The notes: generated by a model not told the origin, from the sequence alone. A stretch of 64,000 nt of DNA from Reticulitermes speratus (GCA_021186555.1 JAJKFL010000003.1:44985908-45049907); one strand, 5' to 3'; counted from the stretch's first letter, positions 44,216-55,028 are shown. Made by a program: numbers and translations.

Positions 44216-44359
44216 TTCCATCTCGGGCTGACGTTAAGAATGTCTGATGCCATACCTCCACCCCATACATCTTCATGCTGCAGTATTTAAGTAAGCACGG
44301 GGATAAAATTACTTTTACCTCCCATTAAAGCCCATTACTTTTAAAGTAAATAAAGTCAA

Positions 44360-44600
44360 TAAAGAGCAAATAGTCTAGGAGCCAGACGACAGGGGATTGT
44401 GATTTGATTCCCGGCAAGGGCCAGAAATGTATCTATTTTCCAAAGGATTAGATCGGCTCTGGGGCCAACCCAGCCTCTTATTCAATGGAAACCAAAAGTA
44501 AAGCAGCCAGAACGTGAAGCTGACCACTCACTCCCACCTAGGAATTAAAAATGAGCGAGTAATAGACCCGCCTCCACCGCGCCATATACCATCATGGCGC
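44360..44600 (+). mobile_element. SINE-B
   Basis: Plus-strand B box tttgattcccggcaagggcc, then ggatcagctc-like ggattagatcggctctgg, cccagcctcttattcaatgg, and ttaaaaatgagcgagtaata in SINE-B order. Head damaged. Confidence 0.7.
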
Positions 44601-44700
44601 GCACGGGCAAACTTTATCTTTAAAAGCAATAAGGGTGACTGCAGGCAATGTAGTGTTAGCACGGGTAACGAAGGTACAGGAATACCGTAGAGTCTAAGGC

Positions 44701-44790
44701 AGAGGCGTCCAACATTTCTGGCAAAGGCCACATCCCTTACTGTGGGCTCTTCGCGGACCGCACCTGTCAAAGTCGCAGTAGCTGGTACAC
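44701..44790 (+). mobile_element. Possible hAT terminus
   Basis: Edge cagaggcgtccaacatttct, followed by gctcttcgcggaccgcacct. Similar to the reversed terminus at 30240-30316. The minus-strand frame over it (44528-44770) is not meaningful. Confidence 0.45.
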
Positions 44791-44828
44791 ATAACCGACT
44801 AAATTGCTGTGTAATTCTTATTGTATAT

Positions 44829-45335
44829 ACAGTCGAAATCGGTTATAACGTCATGAAAGGGACCGAATAAATTGTGTCGTTATAAACGAGTGTCGCTCTA
44901 AGCGAGTTGTATGGTAAAAGTGAAGGAAAAATATTTCAAGACAATATACAGGCCTGCAGGCATATGAATGTTAAGGCTATGATATATTTCAAATTTAAGT
45001 TGCAATTACAATTTATAAATAATAAAAACTACTCTTCTGTGTTTGTAAATTTCCATACAGATTTTTGCTAAAAATACATTAACTTAAAATTAAAATTTAG
45101 AAAGAATAAAAGTTATCATGAGACGAGGACCGCTGACTGGAACATCGTCACTTCTCCCTTGCTTTAATCGCTTAAGCAGCGCCTCATAGACGTCACTTGG
45201 TTCAGGCTTTCGAAATCGCTTTATTCTCCATACGTTCCGTCCAAACGCACTAATAATTTTGGTTCTGTGTTTCCAAACCATTTGGATCGTAGAATTTACG
45301 AGACCAAATGCTCGACATATAAAATATATATATAT
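44829..45335 (-). mobile_element. Tigger/pogo-like element, deleted
   Basis: The right end of a minus-strand element sits at about 44829: tacagtcgaaatcggttata on the plus strand resembles pogo-type terminal repeats (cagt start, tata-rich). Its transposase N-terminus lies at 45085-45335. Most of the coding region and the other end, which runs into an AT repeat, are missing. Confidence 0.6.
45085..45335 (-). pseudogene. Tigger/pogo-type transposase N-terminal fragment
   Basis: Minus-strand frame from about 45335 reads RAFGLVNSTIQMVWKHRTKI, a helix-turn-helix of the type that opens Tigger transposases. It continues RIKRFRKPEPSDVYEALLKR and DDVPVSGPRLM, the CENP-B-like second domain. Ends soon after 45110; the DDE catalytic core is absent. 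The M at 45281 is inside the domain. About 80 codons remain without a visible frameshift. Confidence 0.7.
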
Positions 45336-45369
45336 AATTATATTATAAATATAATAAATAAAATCTGAA

Positions 45370-45425
45370 GGTTCCGTTCTTCTGGGATATGACGCAGCGT
45401 CCTGTCCCAGAAGGACGGAATCTTC
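45370..45425. mobile_element. PLE-like short foldback
   Basis: gaaggttccgttcttctggga on the left and tcccagaaggacggaatctt on the right are near reverse complements, with gatatgacgcagcgtc at the centre that matches the outer region of the 28318 copy. No hammerhead-like core remains. Confidence 0.5.
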
Positions 45426-45521
45426 AACAACTCCTCAGTAGAAACCTCAGAATTGGAGTAATTTTTAATCTCTACCTTAAATCCACTGATGAAGATAAAC
45501 TAATAAATTTCATAGCTTTCG

Positions 45522-45524
<3 letters not shown>

Positions 45525-45573
<49 letters not shown>
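45525..45573 (+). repeat. (TA)n microsatellite
   Basis: About twenty-four units, the longest dinucleotide run here. Confidence 0.96.
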
Positions 45574-45575
<2 letters not shown>

Positions 45576-45599
45576 CCTATGTACACTTATAGGTGTCAT

Positions 45600-48500
45600 A
45601 TTCTAGTAAGAGAAATGAAATTTTAATGGTAACCATTCTGTTCACAATTTTGAAATGGTATACCGCATTTAAATTCCCGTACAGCTATAAATGGTCTCAA
45701 GTTACTTTTTTTTCCGAGCACTTTATCTACAACAATAATAAGTCTGAGCAAACACACGGATTTGCACATTTTAACACTTTCGAAGGAGTATTTCTGTTTA
45801 AGAAAGTCTATTTCCATTCTGTTAAGTTTTCTCTAATAACACGCTGGAAGCCCATCTCAAGAATAAGGAACCTCACCGGCCGTGACGCCATTTTTATACG
45901 CGATATATCGACGCAGGCTCCAGTCGCACGCAACTTCAAAGCGCTGGCTTGTATCAACGCCTGTTTAGCAGTTTTCAGTATCCTGACATTATGCCGTTAT
46001 TAATTACATTTGAGTAACAAGTGAATTTCATAGGCGTTACAAATTTACTGAACAATAATAATAGTAATAATGCTAATAATAATAATGTTTACGTTTGGAA
46101 TGCCGAATGAATTTTTCAAATAGGACGTTGTAATTCTTCAGCTCCTGGAGTTTGTGTCTGTGTGTGAGAGAGAGAGAGGTGGGGGGGTGTGTGAAAAAGA
46201 GAGATATAGGCATATTTTTCATATAAATGTTACTAATCTTGGCGAATATGAAAATGTGTTTATTGTTTTGTTTTATTTATGACGTTTTCAAGTAGCTCAT
46301 ATTAAGCTATATTGTGCCGAATGATTTATCAGAAAATATTAAATTGCTTATAAAGGATGTGGACGGAAGCTGCCGTGACGTATTATGAGGTTCTATCCTG
46401 TAGTTTAACTGCGGGACTGAGGATAACCACGAAAGGCCTTGGCCGGTCTGCGGGACGAATTTGAAGAACGAACCGAGGTGTACGCCTGCCGCCAACTGGA
46501 CCTTGAGTTTCGGTATATGTTAGCCAACTGACGTCACGTATAAACACTTTCTATGACGAAACTCGTTATTGTATTTTAGGTTCACTCAAGAGCGGAATAT
46601 GTAGGCTACACATTTGATCAGAATTGTATTTCTTAGATATAGCCTATGTAGCCTAGACCTCAACAACACAAAGGTTCATAGAAACCAGGTTCCAAGATAA
46701 AACTTATCTACAGACAGACACTGCCTTGCTAATACGTAATTTTGCAAATAATATTTATGTAATATTTGTGGCAGATATTTAAATATTGTATGTGTCAAAC
46801 ATTGTAAATATTACACTTTCCATGTAGTATACTTTGGTGTTTGTTCTGCACAAATGGTATGCTACATCGAGCAAAGTAGCTCAAGTCGTATTTACCCACC
46901 TCGAGCTTCTTTCGGGACGCCAACCATTGTGCCCAACTATATTCTTGGTCCTATTGAATTCCCTTGTGCGGAGGTGGGAACAGTATGTCTATATTTAAAA
47001 GCGCTATGACCGTTTCCTTCCTAATCCTTCTTAATTCACCATCCTTTTCTTCATCTGAGATATTATTTTGTAACTAACCTATTGAGCTGCTATAACGTCG
47101 TTAAATTACTAATAATCTAGAAGGTTGGAATATCAGGATTCAGATTAAGTACAAGTAAATTTTCACTGTAGATACAAAAAAGGACAGAAGCACAATATAA
47201 TACAGTCAGGGTGGGATGGTAACGCAATATAGGCTGCTCCACGTACGTATTCGCTGCCTAAGGCTATTATGATAGGGTGCAAAGCCTGAGATGGAGCCTC
47301 TTAATTAATGGGTTTCTTTGTTTGGTTTGAAAATAGCGAATGTATTGAGAGGCCCGGGGCAGCGGGCGCGTCAGAGCGCACAAGCGCATCAGAGAGCGTG
47401 GAGGGAGTTCAGATATGTCAGATGAAGGAAAAGAGATAACATACAACGCAAGATTTTTAACACCGGCTCAGTATAATTGAGAAGAAATATATAATAACGA
47501 AGATTTTTTTATTCCATGACTATATAATATTTTATTTGTAACAACCAAGATGTAGATGTAGTTCAGAGTAAATCACGTTTATCAGTTACATGTCATCTAA
47601 AAAAGGGTATCTGATGAATCGCTGACTTAGGAAATTATTTCAGTATAAGTTTCTTTATATTCCCCAATTTTTTAATCACATATCGTGTTTAGAATCCTTC
47701 ACACTTCAGATACAGATTTCTATGGCGTTATATGTGACCCGTGAAGATAAAATGTCCTATTGCTTCTAAACAATAACACTTAATATTTTTGGTTTTTCAA
47801 CAATACAAATTTTACATTAACATGAAAGTAAGTTATTCTGAACAAAAATGTCTTAAAATAAGGAAAAGAAGTGTAAATTTTAAAATAAAATCCACTGCTA
47901 AAGAATAGCAACTATTGTATCTGTGTAGCACGCATTAAATTTATTTTAAAGACACGCTTAATACGTTATTTATAATACGGCGGACGTGCCGAAGAAAACA
48001 TAATAGATAACTTGTGTAGGCTTATAACAAACTTTTCAGTCTAATCATGTTTTATGTTAAAATCTGCCTGTGAGTTTAAACGTGTAGGCTGTTATTTATG
48101 TAACAACGTTTTTGGTCCATCTGGAACATTTGAAGTTTGAATAGATCAGGTTCGATCTCGCTGGACCGACACGAGTTTGGGTTTCGTATCACGAATGTTT
48201 GTTGGCAATAGTCTATGTTGCTTTATTAGCCATATTGATATATTCAGTTTTTCTAAATGGCTACTACAATAAAGTTCATGCTATTCGTATTTTAAGTAAT
48301 TTACAATTTCGTTGTCCATCCGGGTTTTAACACTGAATGGTGCTTGCGACTCACAAATTTGAACTGTCAGAACTTTCGTGTTGTCGGTCAGAGAAAGTTT
48401 AAAATTACCAAGATGAGGCAGTTTCAACCAGAAATGAGGTACTTTCACAAAAACAAGACAACTAGTGTGTCGTCGTGCATTGACTCGTAGGTTAGTACAC

Positions 48501-49050
48501 TGCAAATTTCATGTCATCAAGTAAGATGGACATAATCACGAATAGGTTACTCGGAAAGGATATGTTAAGAGGTGGTCGTAGTCAGCTTAAAATTATAAGA
48601 AAACCACAAAAGGGCAGCCTTTGATGGGTAGAGCCTAATCGGTTGCCTTCAGAATACGTCAGGCGCATTAGATTTACACTCGTATACTCTGTGGGGCTGT
48701 TACAATGTTCGTACGTATAACTGAGCCAGTGGCCAGACAGATGTGTGGGTACACGCCATTCTATAATATGATTTAAAAAGCTGACTACTGTCTGCTAATT
48801 AACTAAATTTATAGAAGACATCCCATTGTGTTTAAACGATTAATTAATTAATTAGCAAAACACCATCAGACGACAACTATATATTTGTTTGAAATGATAA
48901 GCTCCATACTTCGATCCTACCTGATCATCGTTATGCAAGCCCAACTTCCATATTGGAAGCTACTAAGAAAGCGTTTATATTCAATTAACAATTGTAAAAT
49001 CACCCCACAAGAAGTATGTACGTAATCTTTACATTCTTAATTTCATTGTT
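45600..49050. other. Unannotated sequence, 3.4 kb
   Basis: AT-rich. A 136-codon plus-strand frame (45593-46003) is the longest unexplained frame in the window but has no domain, no repeat identity and no clear splice borders. A (GA)n/G patch lies at 46167-46190 and a GC-rich patch at 47350-47400 (gcccggggcagcgggcgcg). Nothing else recognised. Confidence 0.35.
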
Positions 49051-49052
49051 CA

Positions 49053-49081
<29 letters not shown>
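49053..49081 (+). repeat. (TA)n microsatellite
   Basis: About fourteen units. Confidence 0.95.
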
Positions 49082-49083
<2 letters not shown>

Positions 49084-49140
49084 TTATGTTCCTGTACGGC
49101 CGAAACATGCAGCTAGCTTATTGTTACACATTAAAAGTAT
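49082..49140 (+). mobile_element. PLE-like terminus fragment
   Basis: ctgtacggccGAAACATGCA, followed by gctagcttattg, is the right half of the hammerhead-like core and tail. The CTGANGA half was replaced by the TA repeat. Confidence 0.35.
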
Positions 49141-49194
49141 TGTTGTGTTTGATGGAGCTTTACTAAATAACTGACTAACTCGATGGAACATGGT

Positions 49195-49440
49195 CCTTTT
49201 TGAGTAGCTAAAATTCCTCAGCTTGTCGAGAATTTCCTCGCATTCTATGGAACCCGAAAGTTCATTGCCGTATTCACAAGAGCATGATACTTATCCCTGA
49301 CCTGAGCCAAACGAATTCAGTCCAAAAGTTCCAATCCTAGTACATTAATGTCGTTTTAATACTGTCCTTCCACATATGTCTGTATTTTGGAAGTTATCTT
49401 TTTTCTTTCAATTTTCCAATAAAACCCCTGAACGAACAGT
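49195..49440 (-). mobile_element. LINE-R 3' portion
   Basis: Minus-strand order: tatggaacccgaaagttcat, cgtattcacaagagcatg, gacctgagccaaacgaattc, cgttttaatactgtccttcc. A 3' tail precedes it at 49200. Stops throughout. Confidence 0.65.
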
Positions 49441-49499
49441 TCTTATACAGAGAGAATCAGAGGGGGAAGAACACCAGGTTGTAGCACATCGCAACTCAA

Positions 49500-49830
49500 T
49501 AAATTTCACTAACTCTACGGAACAGAATCGTTTTTGAAAGCTGATAGTAGCTCTGCTGATTAAGACATTTCCCGCTTTTTATTGGATCCGAAGTTTCATT
49601 ACAGTTTGGTAATTCTCCAGCAGTGTGTCTCTCTCCTCAGCCACTTGAATTCATTGCACGCCCAGACAATCTGTGTTTGAAGTTCATTTTAATATTTTCC
49701 TCGTACCAACGGCTAGATCGCCTTCCACCAGGGCTTTTTGACTCAGATATTGAAAGCAGTTCTCGTATCCTTCATTAACGCTACATTCTCCGCCCATCTA
49801 ATTTTCCTTAATTTTACCCTCCAAATAATT
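49500..49830 (-). mobile_element. LINE-R 3' portion, second copy
   Basis: A separate minus-strand copy 60 bp away: ggatccgaagtttcattaca, ttcattttaatattttcctc, ccttccaccagggctttttg. The 3' tail contains ctacggaacagaatcg. Two tandem same-orientation copies suggest either a local duplication or preferred insertion. Confidence 0.6.
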
Positions 49831-50130
49831 GTTTATGAAAGTTACAAATTATGAAACCCCCCATTATGCTGTTCTCTGTATCTCCTTGTTACGTCTTTCT
49901 TGGGCCGTTAAATGCCGCTGTCGAAGAGGTGGACATTTAGGAGTCTATGCGTTAGTAAATGTAAAATGTGGCTATGTAGCTGCATTTTCTGTGTCGGTAT
50001 CAATTACGGACTGAATTGATACTGGTAAGTTCGAGGATTTGTGTGTGTGTTTTCATATGAGAATCGTGTTCCTATAACAATGTGTACAAAATACTGAATC
50101 TTTCTTTGAGGAATCTCCGTTGTCAACTGC
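49831..50130. other. Unannotated sequence
   Basis: A 61-codon plus-strand frame (49829-50014) has no support. Confidence 0.35.
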
Positions 50131-50145
50131 TGTATGTACAAGGAA

Positions 50146-50553
50146 TTTTTTTTTTCTATGGCTCGACAGCCCTATATGGGCCTGGGCCTCCTCGTTTCGT
50201 CGAGGCTTCACGATCACACACTTTTTAGACACAGCACAGTCGGTAGGACTCCTCTGGACGAGGGACCAGCTCGTCGCAGAGACCTCTACCTGACAACACA
50301 CAACACTCACAAGAGACAGACATCCATTCCCCCGGTGGGATTTTTTTTTTTTGCCTGTCCGGGGGTTTTCCCCTTTGATCCATTTTTGTACTGTTTAAAT
50401 CCTTTCGTCCTTCATGTCACTTTACGTTCCATACTATCGTCCTTACAACAAACACAACACAAACATCCATGCCCCCGGTGGGATTCGAACCCACGATCCC
50501 AGTAAGCGAGCGGCCGAAGACCCACGCCTTAGACCGCACGCCCACTGGGATCG
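50146..50553 (-). mobile_element. SINE-A split by a nested poly(A) insertion
   Basis: The minus-strand SINE-A has its head at about 50553 (cccagtgggcgtgcggtct) and its end at the T run 50146-50155. Between 50343 and 50460 foreign DNA interrupts it. The 22-bp string around acatccat(t/g)cccccggtgg occurs on both sides. The SINE's own flanks gtatgtaca (50132-50140 and 50554-50562) form its target-site duplication. Confidence 0.88.
50343..50460 (-). mobile_element. Nested retroposed segment, ~120 bp
   Basis: The insert has a T run at its left edge (50341-50353), which reads as poly(A) on the minus strand, then gcctgtccgggggttttccc and about 90 bp of unique DNA. The flanking 22-bp repeat from the host SINE (50321-50342 and about 50464-50486, one mismatch) is the target-site duplication. 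I do not recognise the source of the insert. Confidence 0.75.
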
Positions 50554-50564
50554 GTATGTACACG

Positions 50565-51465
50565 TAAATTACAAACAAAAAACATTCATATGTTTGACTT
50601 ATTTCCTATGTGCAAAAATCTGTGGCCTGTTTTAAAGTCATAGTCTTAAACGACCAATAGGAAGGTGAGGCATCAACTGAGCCAGCTGTGTTGCTGGACA
50701 TATGTCGTGCATTTTTATTGTTTAACCAGATGGCAGCCATATATCACGAAATGTGGAAAATAACGAATGTAATAGCCCGCAAAATCCGATCTATTTACGG
50801 TTTCTCTCACGTGTTACAAAACAAATATTAAAACGAACTGAAACATCCGAGCAATTTATTGAATTCGCACACAAAGGTGCAACATAATAATTCTAGTGTA
50901 CACAAATATATCGTGTTTATTCGAAACAGATGCATATGCATTGCAGCCTATTGATCGCACCTCGCCAGCAACTCTTAACGATTCTGCATAGCCTTACATG
51001 TTTGTTTCTCGGTTCTGGTTTTACGTTCTGATGGAACGAAGAAACTAAATGTCAAGGAAATGTGTTAAAAAAGTGATATAGAAGATGGAAAAAAACGAAT
51101 ATCGCTTTGGCAAAGTACTGGAAAATGACAATAAGACTAGAACTCACTGGTTACCTGTGAAACGAACTTATTAAGTGCTGAAAGGAATGTAACTGTTTGG
51201 GGACCTCACTTATAGTGAAAAACGTTCACTTGTTTTGGATAACTTACCGACAGCATTATAGCTGCAGCAAATCAGGGTCCCATATGCGTTGATACAGTGA
51301 TATACCACACATCGCGATATGTTTCGTAAAACCTGTATGAGCTTTGGTGGGGTAATACAAAAAGTGTCGCTGCCTGTGGAAATGACAGTAATTGGCACAT
51401 TGCTATAAAACCTAACTATGTTTTCAAGTTTTCAAGGCAGGTGTTGCTCAAGTGATGGCTTTTTG
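50565..51465. other. Unannotated sequence
   Basis: Nothing recognised. Confidence 0.4.
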
Positions 51466-51469
51466 GGGG

Positions 51470-51550
51470 TTCTTACGCCTTATAGGATGATAACTTTTTT
51501 CCGAATTTTCGGAGGAGCCTGCTGCCTCCATCTTCAGGATCTACCTGAAT
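51470..51550 (-). mobile_element. PLE-like terminus with hammerhead-like motif
   Basis: Minus strand: CTGAAGA (51531-51537), one extra base, stem II GGAGG with CCTCC, GAAA (51507-51510), then attcgg. The outer edge cttataggatgataac matches the 11028 copy. Good stem II, poor stem III. Confidence 0.5.
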
Positions 51551-51835
51551 TACATTTAGTCACGTGGAGAGAGTCGGAACAAACTGATTATCGTACACGA
51601 TATAGGAATCCAAAAGACCGCCATTTTAAAATAAAATTACTTTTCTCATAAGAATTTGTTGAATCATGAAATGACACTTCATGTCATGAATCATTTTCGG
51701 CACAAGCCCTCTCTCCACTGGCAGAAGGGCTCTTGAATCTTTGTAACAAATTAATGATAAGCATCTTACCGAAGAGTTTATTTTTGTGGGTTATTCAAAG
51801 AAGCTGTCAGCGTCGAAGAGACTGTATGACGTCGA
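51551..51835. other. Unannotated sequence
   Basis: Nothing recognised. Confidence 0.4.
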
Positions 51836-51839
51836 ATGG

Positions 51840-52115
51840 GGGACGGGATAGCCTACTCAGTGTAGTGACGGGATAGGCGATCCGGGGCTCGAATCTCGGC
51901 AGGGGCAAGATATTTATCTCTTTTCCAAAATGTCCAGACTGGTTCTGGGGTCCACCCAGCTCTCTGTTGAATTGGTACCGGCGCCTCTTTCCCAGGGGTA
52001 AAGCCGCAGGGGATGTGAGGCACATCTGCTCCCGAGATTAAGACTGAGTGGAGCTACACCTCCAGTTCCCTATATGTCTTCACGGCGTGTATAGGTATAA
52101 ATTTACTTTTATATA
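51840..52115 (+). mobile_element. SINE-B
   Basis: Plus-strand head gatagcctactcagtgtagt, B box gggctcgaatctcgg, then ccagactggttctggggtcc, ccagctctctgttgaattgg and gagattaagactgagtgg. GC-rich and fairly well preserved. Confidence 0.8.
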
Positions 52116-52420
52116 ATGTCATATATTTGCGTGTGCTTGAATCCAATGAAGATGATTTATTTTTGTGCAGGAAATGTTACTGCCGGGAATTAAAATTAAA
52201 ATAATTAATATAACTTACCTCCGTAGGGCTAAAGCGCAAGGAAGGAAGGAAAGAAGGGAGAATCTTGCATAACTTTCCGTCCCTCAGGAAGCAAAAGTCG
52301 AACCTGAAACTCTGCTAATATATCATCAACTTAATTTTGTCAGCTGCTTCTGTGGTTCTTTTCATGGGGCATGAAAGTAATTCTACGTAGAAGTTCAACA
52401 GTCTAGGCATCTCATCATAC
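52116..52420. other. Unannotated sequence
   Basis: Nothing recognised. Confidence 0.4.
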
Positions 52421-52424
52421 ATTT

Positions 52425-52480
52425 TCTGCCTGAAGACGGAAATAGAACCCATTTCCGAAACGGTATGGTTTCTTCTGTAA
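52425..52480 (+). ncRNA. Hammerhead-like motif, PLE-like terminus
   Basis: CTGAAGA at 52430-52436, one extra base, a perfect 6-bp stem II (GGAAAT 52438-52443 with ATTTCC 52451-52456), and GAAAC at 52457-52461. After that ggtatgg provides no clear stem III. The core spacing is the same as at the other copies. Confidence 0.45.
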
Positions 52481-52875
52481 AAGAATATGAAGATAAAAAA
52501 AACTCAGATAAACAGCCTTAAATGTTATCTCTAAAATTATTCTGAGTTTGGGTTGGAAGTGTACGGTGGAACGGGACACGCTGCAGAGGAGCAGAGTTCT
52601 GTGACATCCGCCTGCAGTCCATTTTGTGTGGCCCTCAAAACGAAAGTTGTAATTCAGTTCTGTAAAACCTTGCTCAACTTGTGACTTAAGGGATTTCCAA
52701 ACGTAAGTAGAATTCTTGTCGAGAAACTGTCATTGTGCTCTGTTCATATGATACGGGAGTAAAAGGGAACCGTCAGACGGCGTGTTGACCAGGAAAAGAA
52801 AATTGCACTCATTGAAACATTTTATTAATTTGTTGCGATAAAATGATTACGCCTGCTTTTGGATCAGTAAACCTC
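52481..52875. other. Unannotated sequence
   Basis: Nothing recognised. Confidence 0.4.
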
Positions 52876-52879
52876 CGCA

Positions 52880-53160
52880 AGGAATCGGGATATCTTAGTC
52901 GATATACCGACTGGGCTGCGGGCAGGACGACTAAGGATCAAGATTCAATTTTCGAAATGTGCGGAGATATTTCTGTTTTGCACGGCGTCCAGACTGGCTC
53001 AGGTGCCCTTACTATTCAGAGGATATCAGGGACTGTCTATCCGAGCGTACAGCTATGGAAACGTAAAGGCGACTCTTCACCTCCACCTAGTGCCGAGGTT
53101 AAAAATGCGTGGATTTATACCTCCAATCTCCCATACCTTCTCAGGGCGTGGTACTGAACT
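52880..53160 (+). mobile_element. SINE-B (degenerate)
   Basis: Plus-strand head tcttagtcgatataccgact, middle gtccagactggctcaggtgc, and end gaggttaaaaatgcgtgg, tacctccaatctccc in SINE-B order. B box lost. The 104-codon frame over it is a shadow. Confidence 0.65.
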
Positions 53161-54090
53161 ACATTTTGCGTACCTCTGCGAATAAGTACGTCAAACACAA
53201 ATAGGATAAGTTTCAACACCTATGGGTTATGGTCACACTAGTGCCCTGCAAATTAAACAATGACCCTCACTGCATTTTGAGTGAGTTTTAGTGTTATATG
53301 CCCTTTGAATTGCCCAGGTATCACACTATCAGTTGCCTATATTGTGGAAAGAACCATTCAGAGAAATGTGCAGTAACTTAGAAAATACGAGTACATACAA
53401 TATAGTAGGGATTATAGCACATGACACTGCAGAGCAAGGTGCTTCAAGCAGTGACACTTGTGGCTTGTGTTCAGGAGATGCCCCGTTCCAGTCTCGGTTG
53501 AAACTTAGACAAACCTCACTGAGGCTTTTAGTGAATTTATTCAGTCCCTCCATAAGATTGCCTGGTTGGCAAATACGTCACTACATGTTCCTTCCAAATC
53601 ATTTCACTGCCGCCGAATATGGTTAGTCTTTTATAATTTGATGCTGAAGTAACCTGTCTGTAAATAACATACACTTTATGAACGTGATTTGAAATCTGTC
53701 TGAAAACCTTAACCAGCAACCTGGATTTTGCCGTAAAAATTGTAATTCTTACATTTAATTTGTCTTATAATTAAGTGCCATTTCACAACGTAGAATAAAG
53801 TTATTGGGGTAAAATAATAATATTTATGGCGTTAATTTCCACTGCGCAAACCATAATCTGGAGTTGAATATGAAATGCAGTAATCATACTGAGAAGTAAC
53901 AAAAGACCCTACCCAGAAAGTACATTTTGAAGCTTAACCTGTGATAACATTTTTTTGCCAAATTTCCGTTTTGTTTCTCACTTCCTTGCGTCGCTGTCTC
54001 TGAGTCCTGGCCAATTTTTGTCACAATTGAGATGCCTAGATAAGATTTGTCTAAATCCCTTGTAAAAGGATGTAATTATTTACTAACAAG
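53161..54090. other. Unannotated sequence
   Basis: Overlapping opposing frames at 53329-53626 have no support. Confidence 0.4.
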
Positions 54091-54207
54091 TATACGCTTA
54101 TAAATTTTATATTGCTTTCACCGTGCATTTTTCACACTATTCAGTTTTACCAACAAAATGCACACACAAAAAACTACTTTTTATAGTTTTATTAGTATTG
54201 ATGTACA

Positions 54208-54246
54208 CCCCTACACGTGTTTCAGTCCTTGGACCATCTTCAGGGG
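54208..54246 (-). ncRNA. Hammerhead-like motif in left arm
   Basis: On the minus strand: CCC, CTGAAGA, one extra base, stem II GGTC with GGACT region around caag, GAAA, a minimal stem III (C-acgt-G), TA, then GGG pairing with the leading CCC. All three stems and both core strings are present. This is the most complete copy. Whether it cleaves is untested. Confidence 0.5.
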
Positions 54247-54596
54247 CTAATAAGCTACTACACTTCAACTTGCATGTTAGAAGGATCAAAGAGCACCCTT
54301 GTCTCAGTAATAAATTTTAAAAACATTTGAGTTTGTAAAATTTTTAAAAATTGTAAAAACTTATAATTTATCTTATAAGTTAAAGTCACAATTTAAAATA
54401 TTTAAAATATTTAAATTAGCGGTGTTGGTCACTTGTGCACGGAATCGTGGTATTGTTTTTGTTGTTAATTGTAGGCGTGTTGCTTCACGTGTTGTCGTAT
54501 GGAGTGGTGTGGACTGAATTTTTAAATTTATTACTGAGACAAGGGTGCTCTTTGACCCTTCTAACATGCAAGTTGAAGTGTAGTAGCTTATTAGCT

Positions 54597-54634
54597 CCCT
54601 GAAGATGGTCCAAGGACTGAAACACGTGTAGGGA
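54597..54634 (+). ncRNA. Hammerhead-like motif in right arm
   Basis: Same as the left-arm motif: CTGAAGA 54599-54605, GAAA 54619-54622, GTA 54628-54630 then GGG pairing with TCC before the core, where one G-T wobble replaces a C-G pair. The two arms would also pair with each other. Confidence 0.5.
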
Positions 54635-54799
54635 TATACATCAATACTAATAAAACTATAAAAAGTAGTTTTTTTGTGTGTGCATTTTGTTGGTAAAACT
54701 GAAAAGCATACGCTTGTGGAGACTGAGCTCTCAACGTATACATGAAATTATTTTTCAAAATATATCAGTTAAATATCTTAGTGCAATTAGATATTTGTA

Positions 54800-54900
54800 C
54801 AATATAATTACAGCCTGAAGATTACATCATGCCGGACGAAACATGTAGCCGTTTAACCTGAGTTGCTTAACCTCAGTATAGATGTACATACCAACTACAC
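54800..54900 (+). mobile_element. PLE-like terminus
   Basis: CTGAAGA at 54815-54821, a poorly paired ~16-nt segment, GAAAC at 54838-54842, then atgtagccg. It lies 100 bp beyond the large foldback and may be part of the same original element. Confidence 0.4.
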
Positions 54901-55028
54901 TTATATTAGACGGTTATACTAACTGATTGATTTGATTTCGATAACACGAGATGCAAAACATCAAATTAACAATTTATAATTTCTGGTAGCCTCACTGTAT
55001 ATATTGTAGCACACTTGAAGGAAAACAG

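Larger units (their letters stand above)
54100..54707. mobile_element. Large foldback, PLE-like, ~177-bp arms
   Basis: The arm 54142-54318 is the reverse complement, with few mismatches, of 54526-54701. The ends are cagttttaccaacaaaatgc and its reverse. The ~205-bp spacer is AT-rich and then GC-richer. Each arm carries a hammerhead-like motif, on opposite strands. The octamer atacgctt occurs at 54092-54099 and 54708-54715 and may be a target-site duplication. The ends resemble those of the 1938-2138 element. No coding. Confidence 0.8.

Noticed and set aside
44045..44290. Overlapping plus and minus frames near 44010-44290
   Set aside because: Caused by GC-rich transposon edges; frames on both strands cancel each other as evidence.
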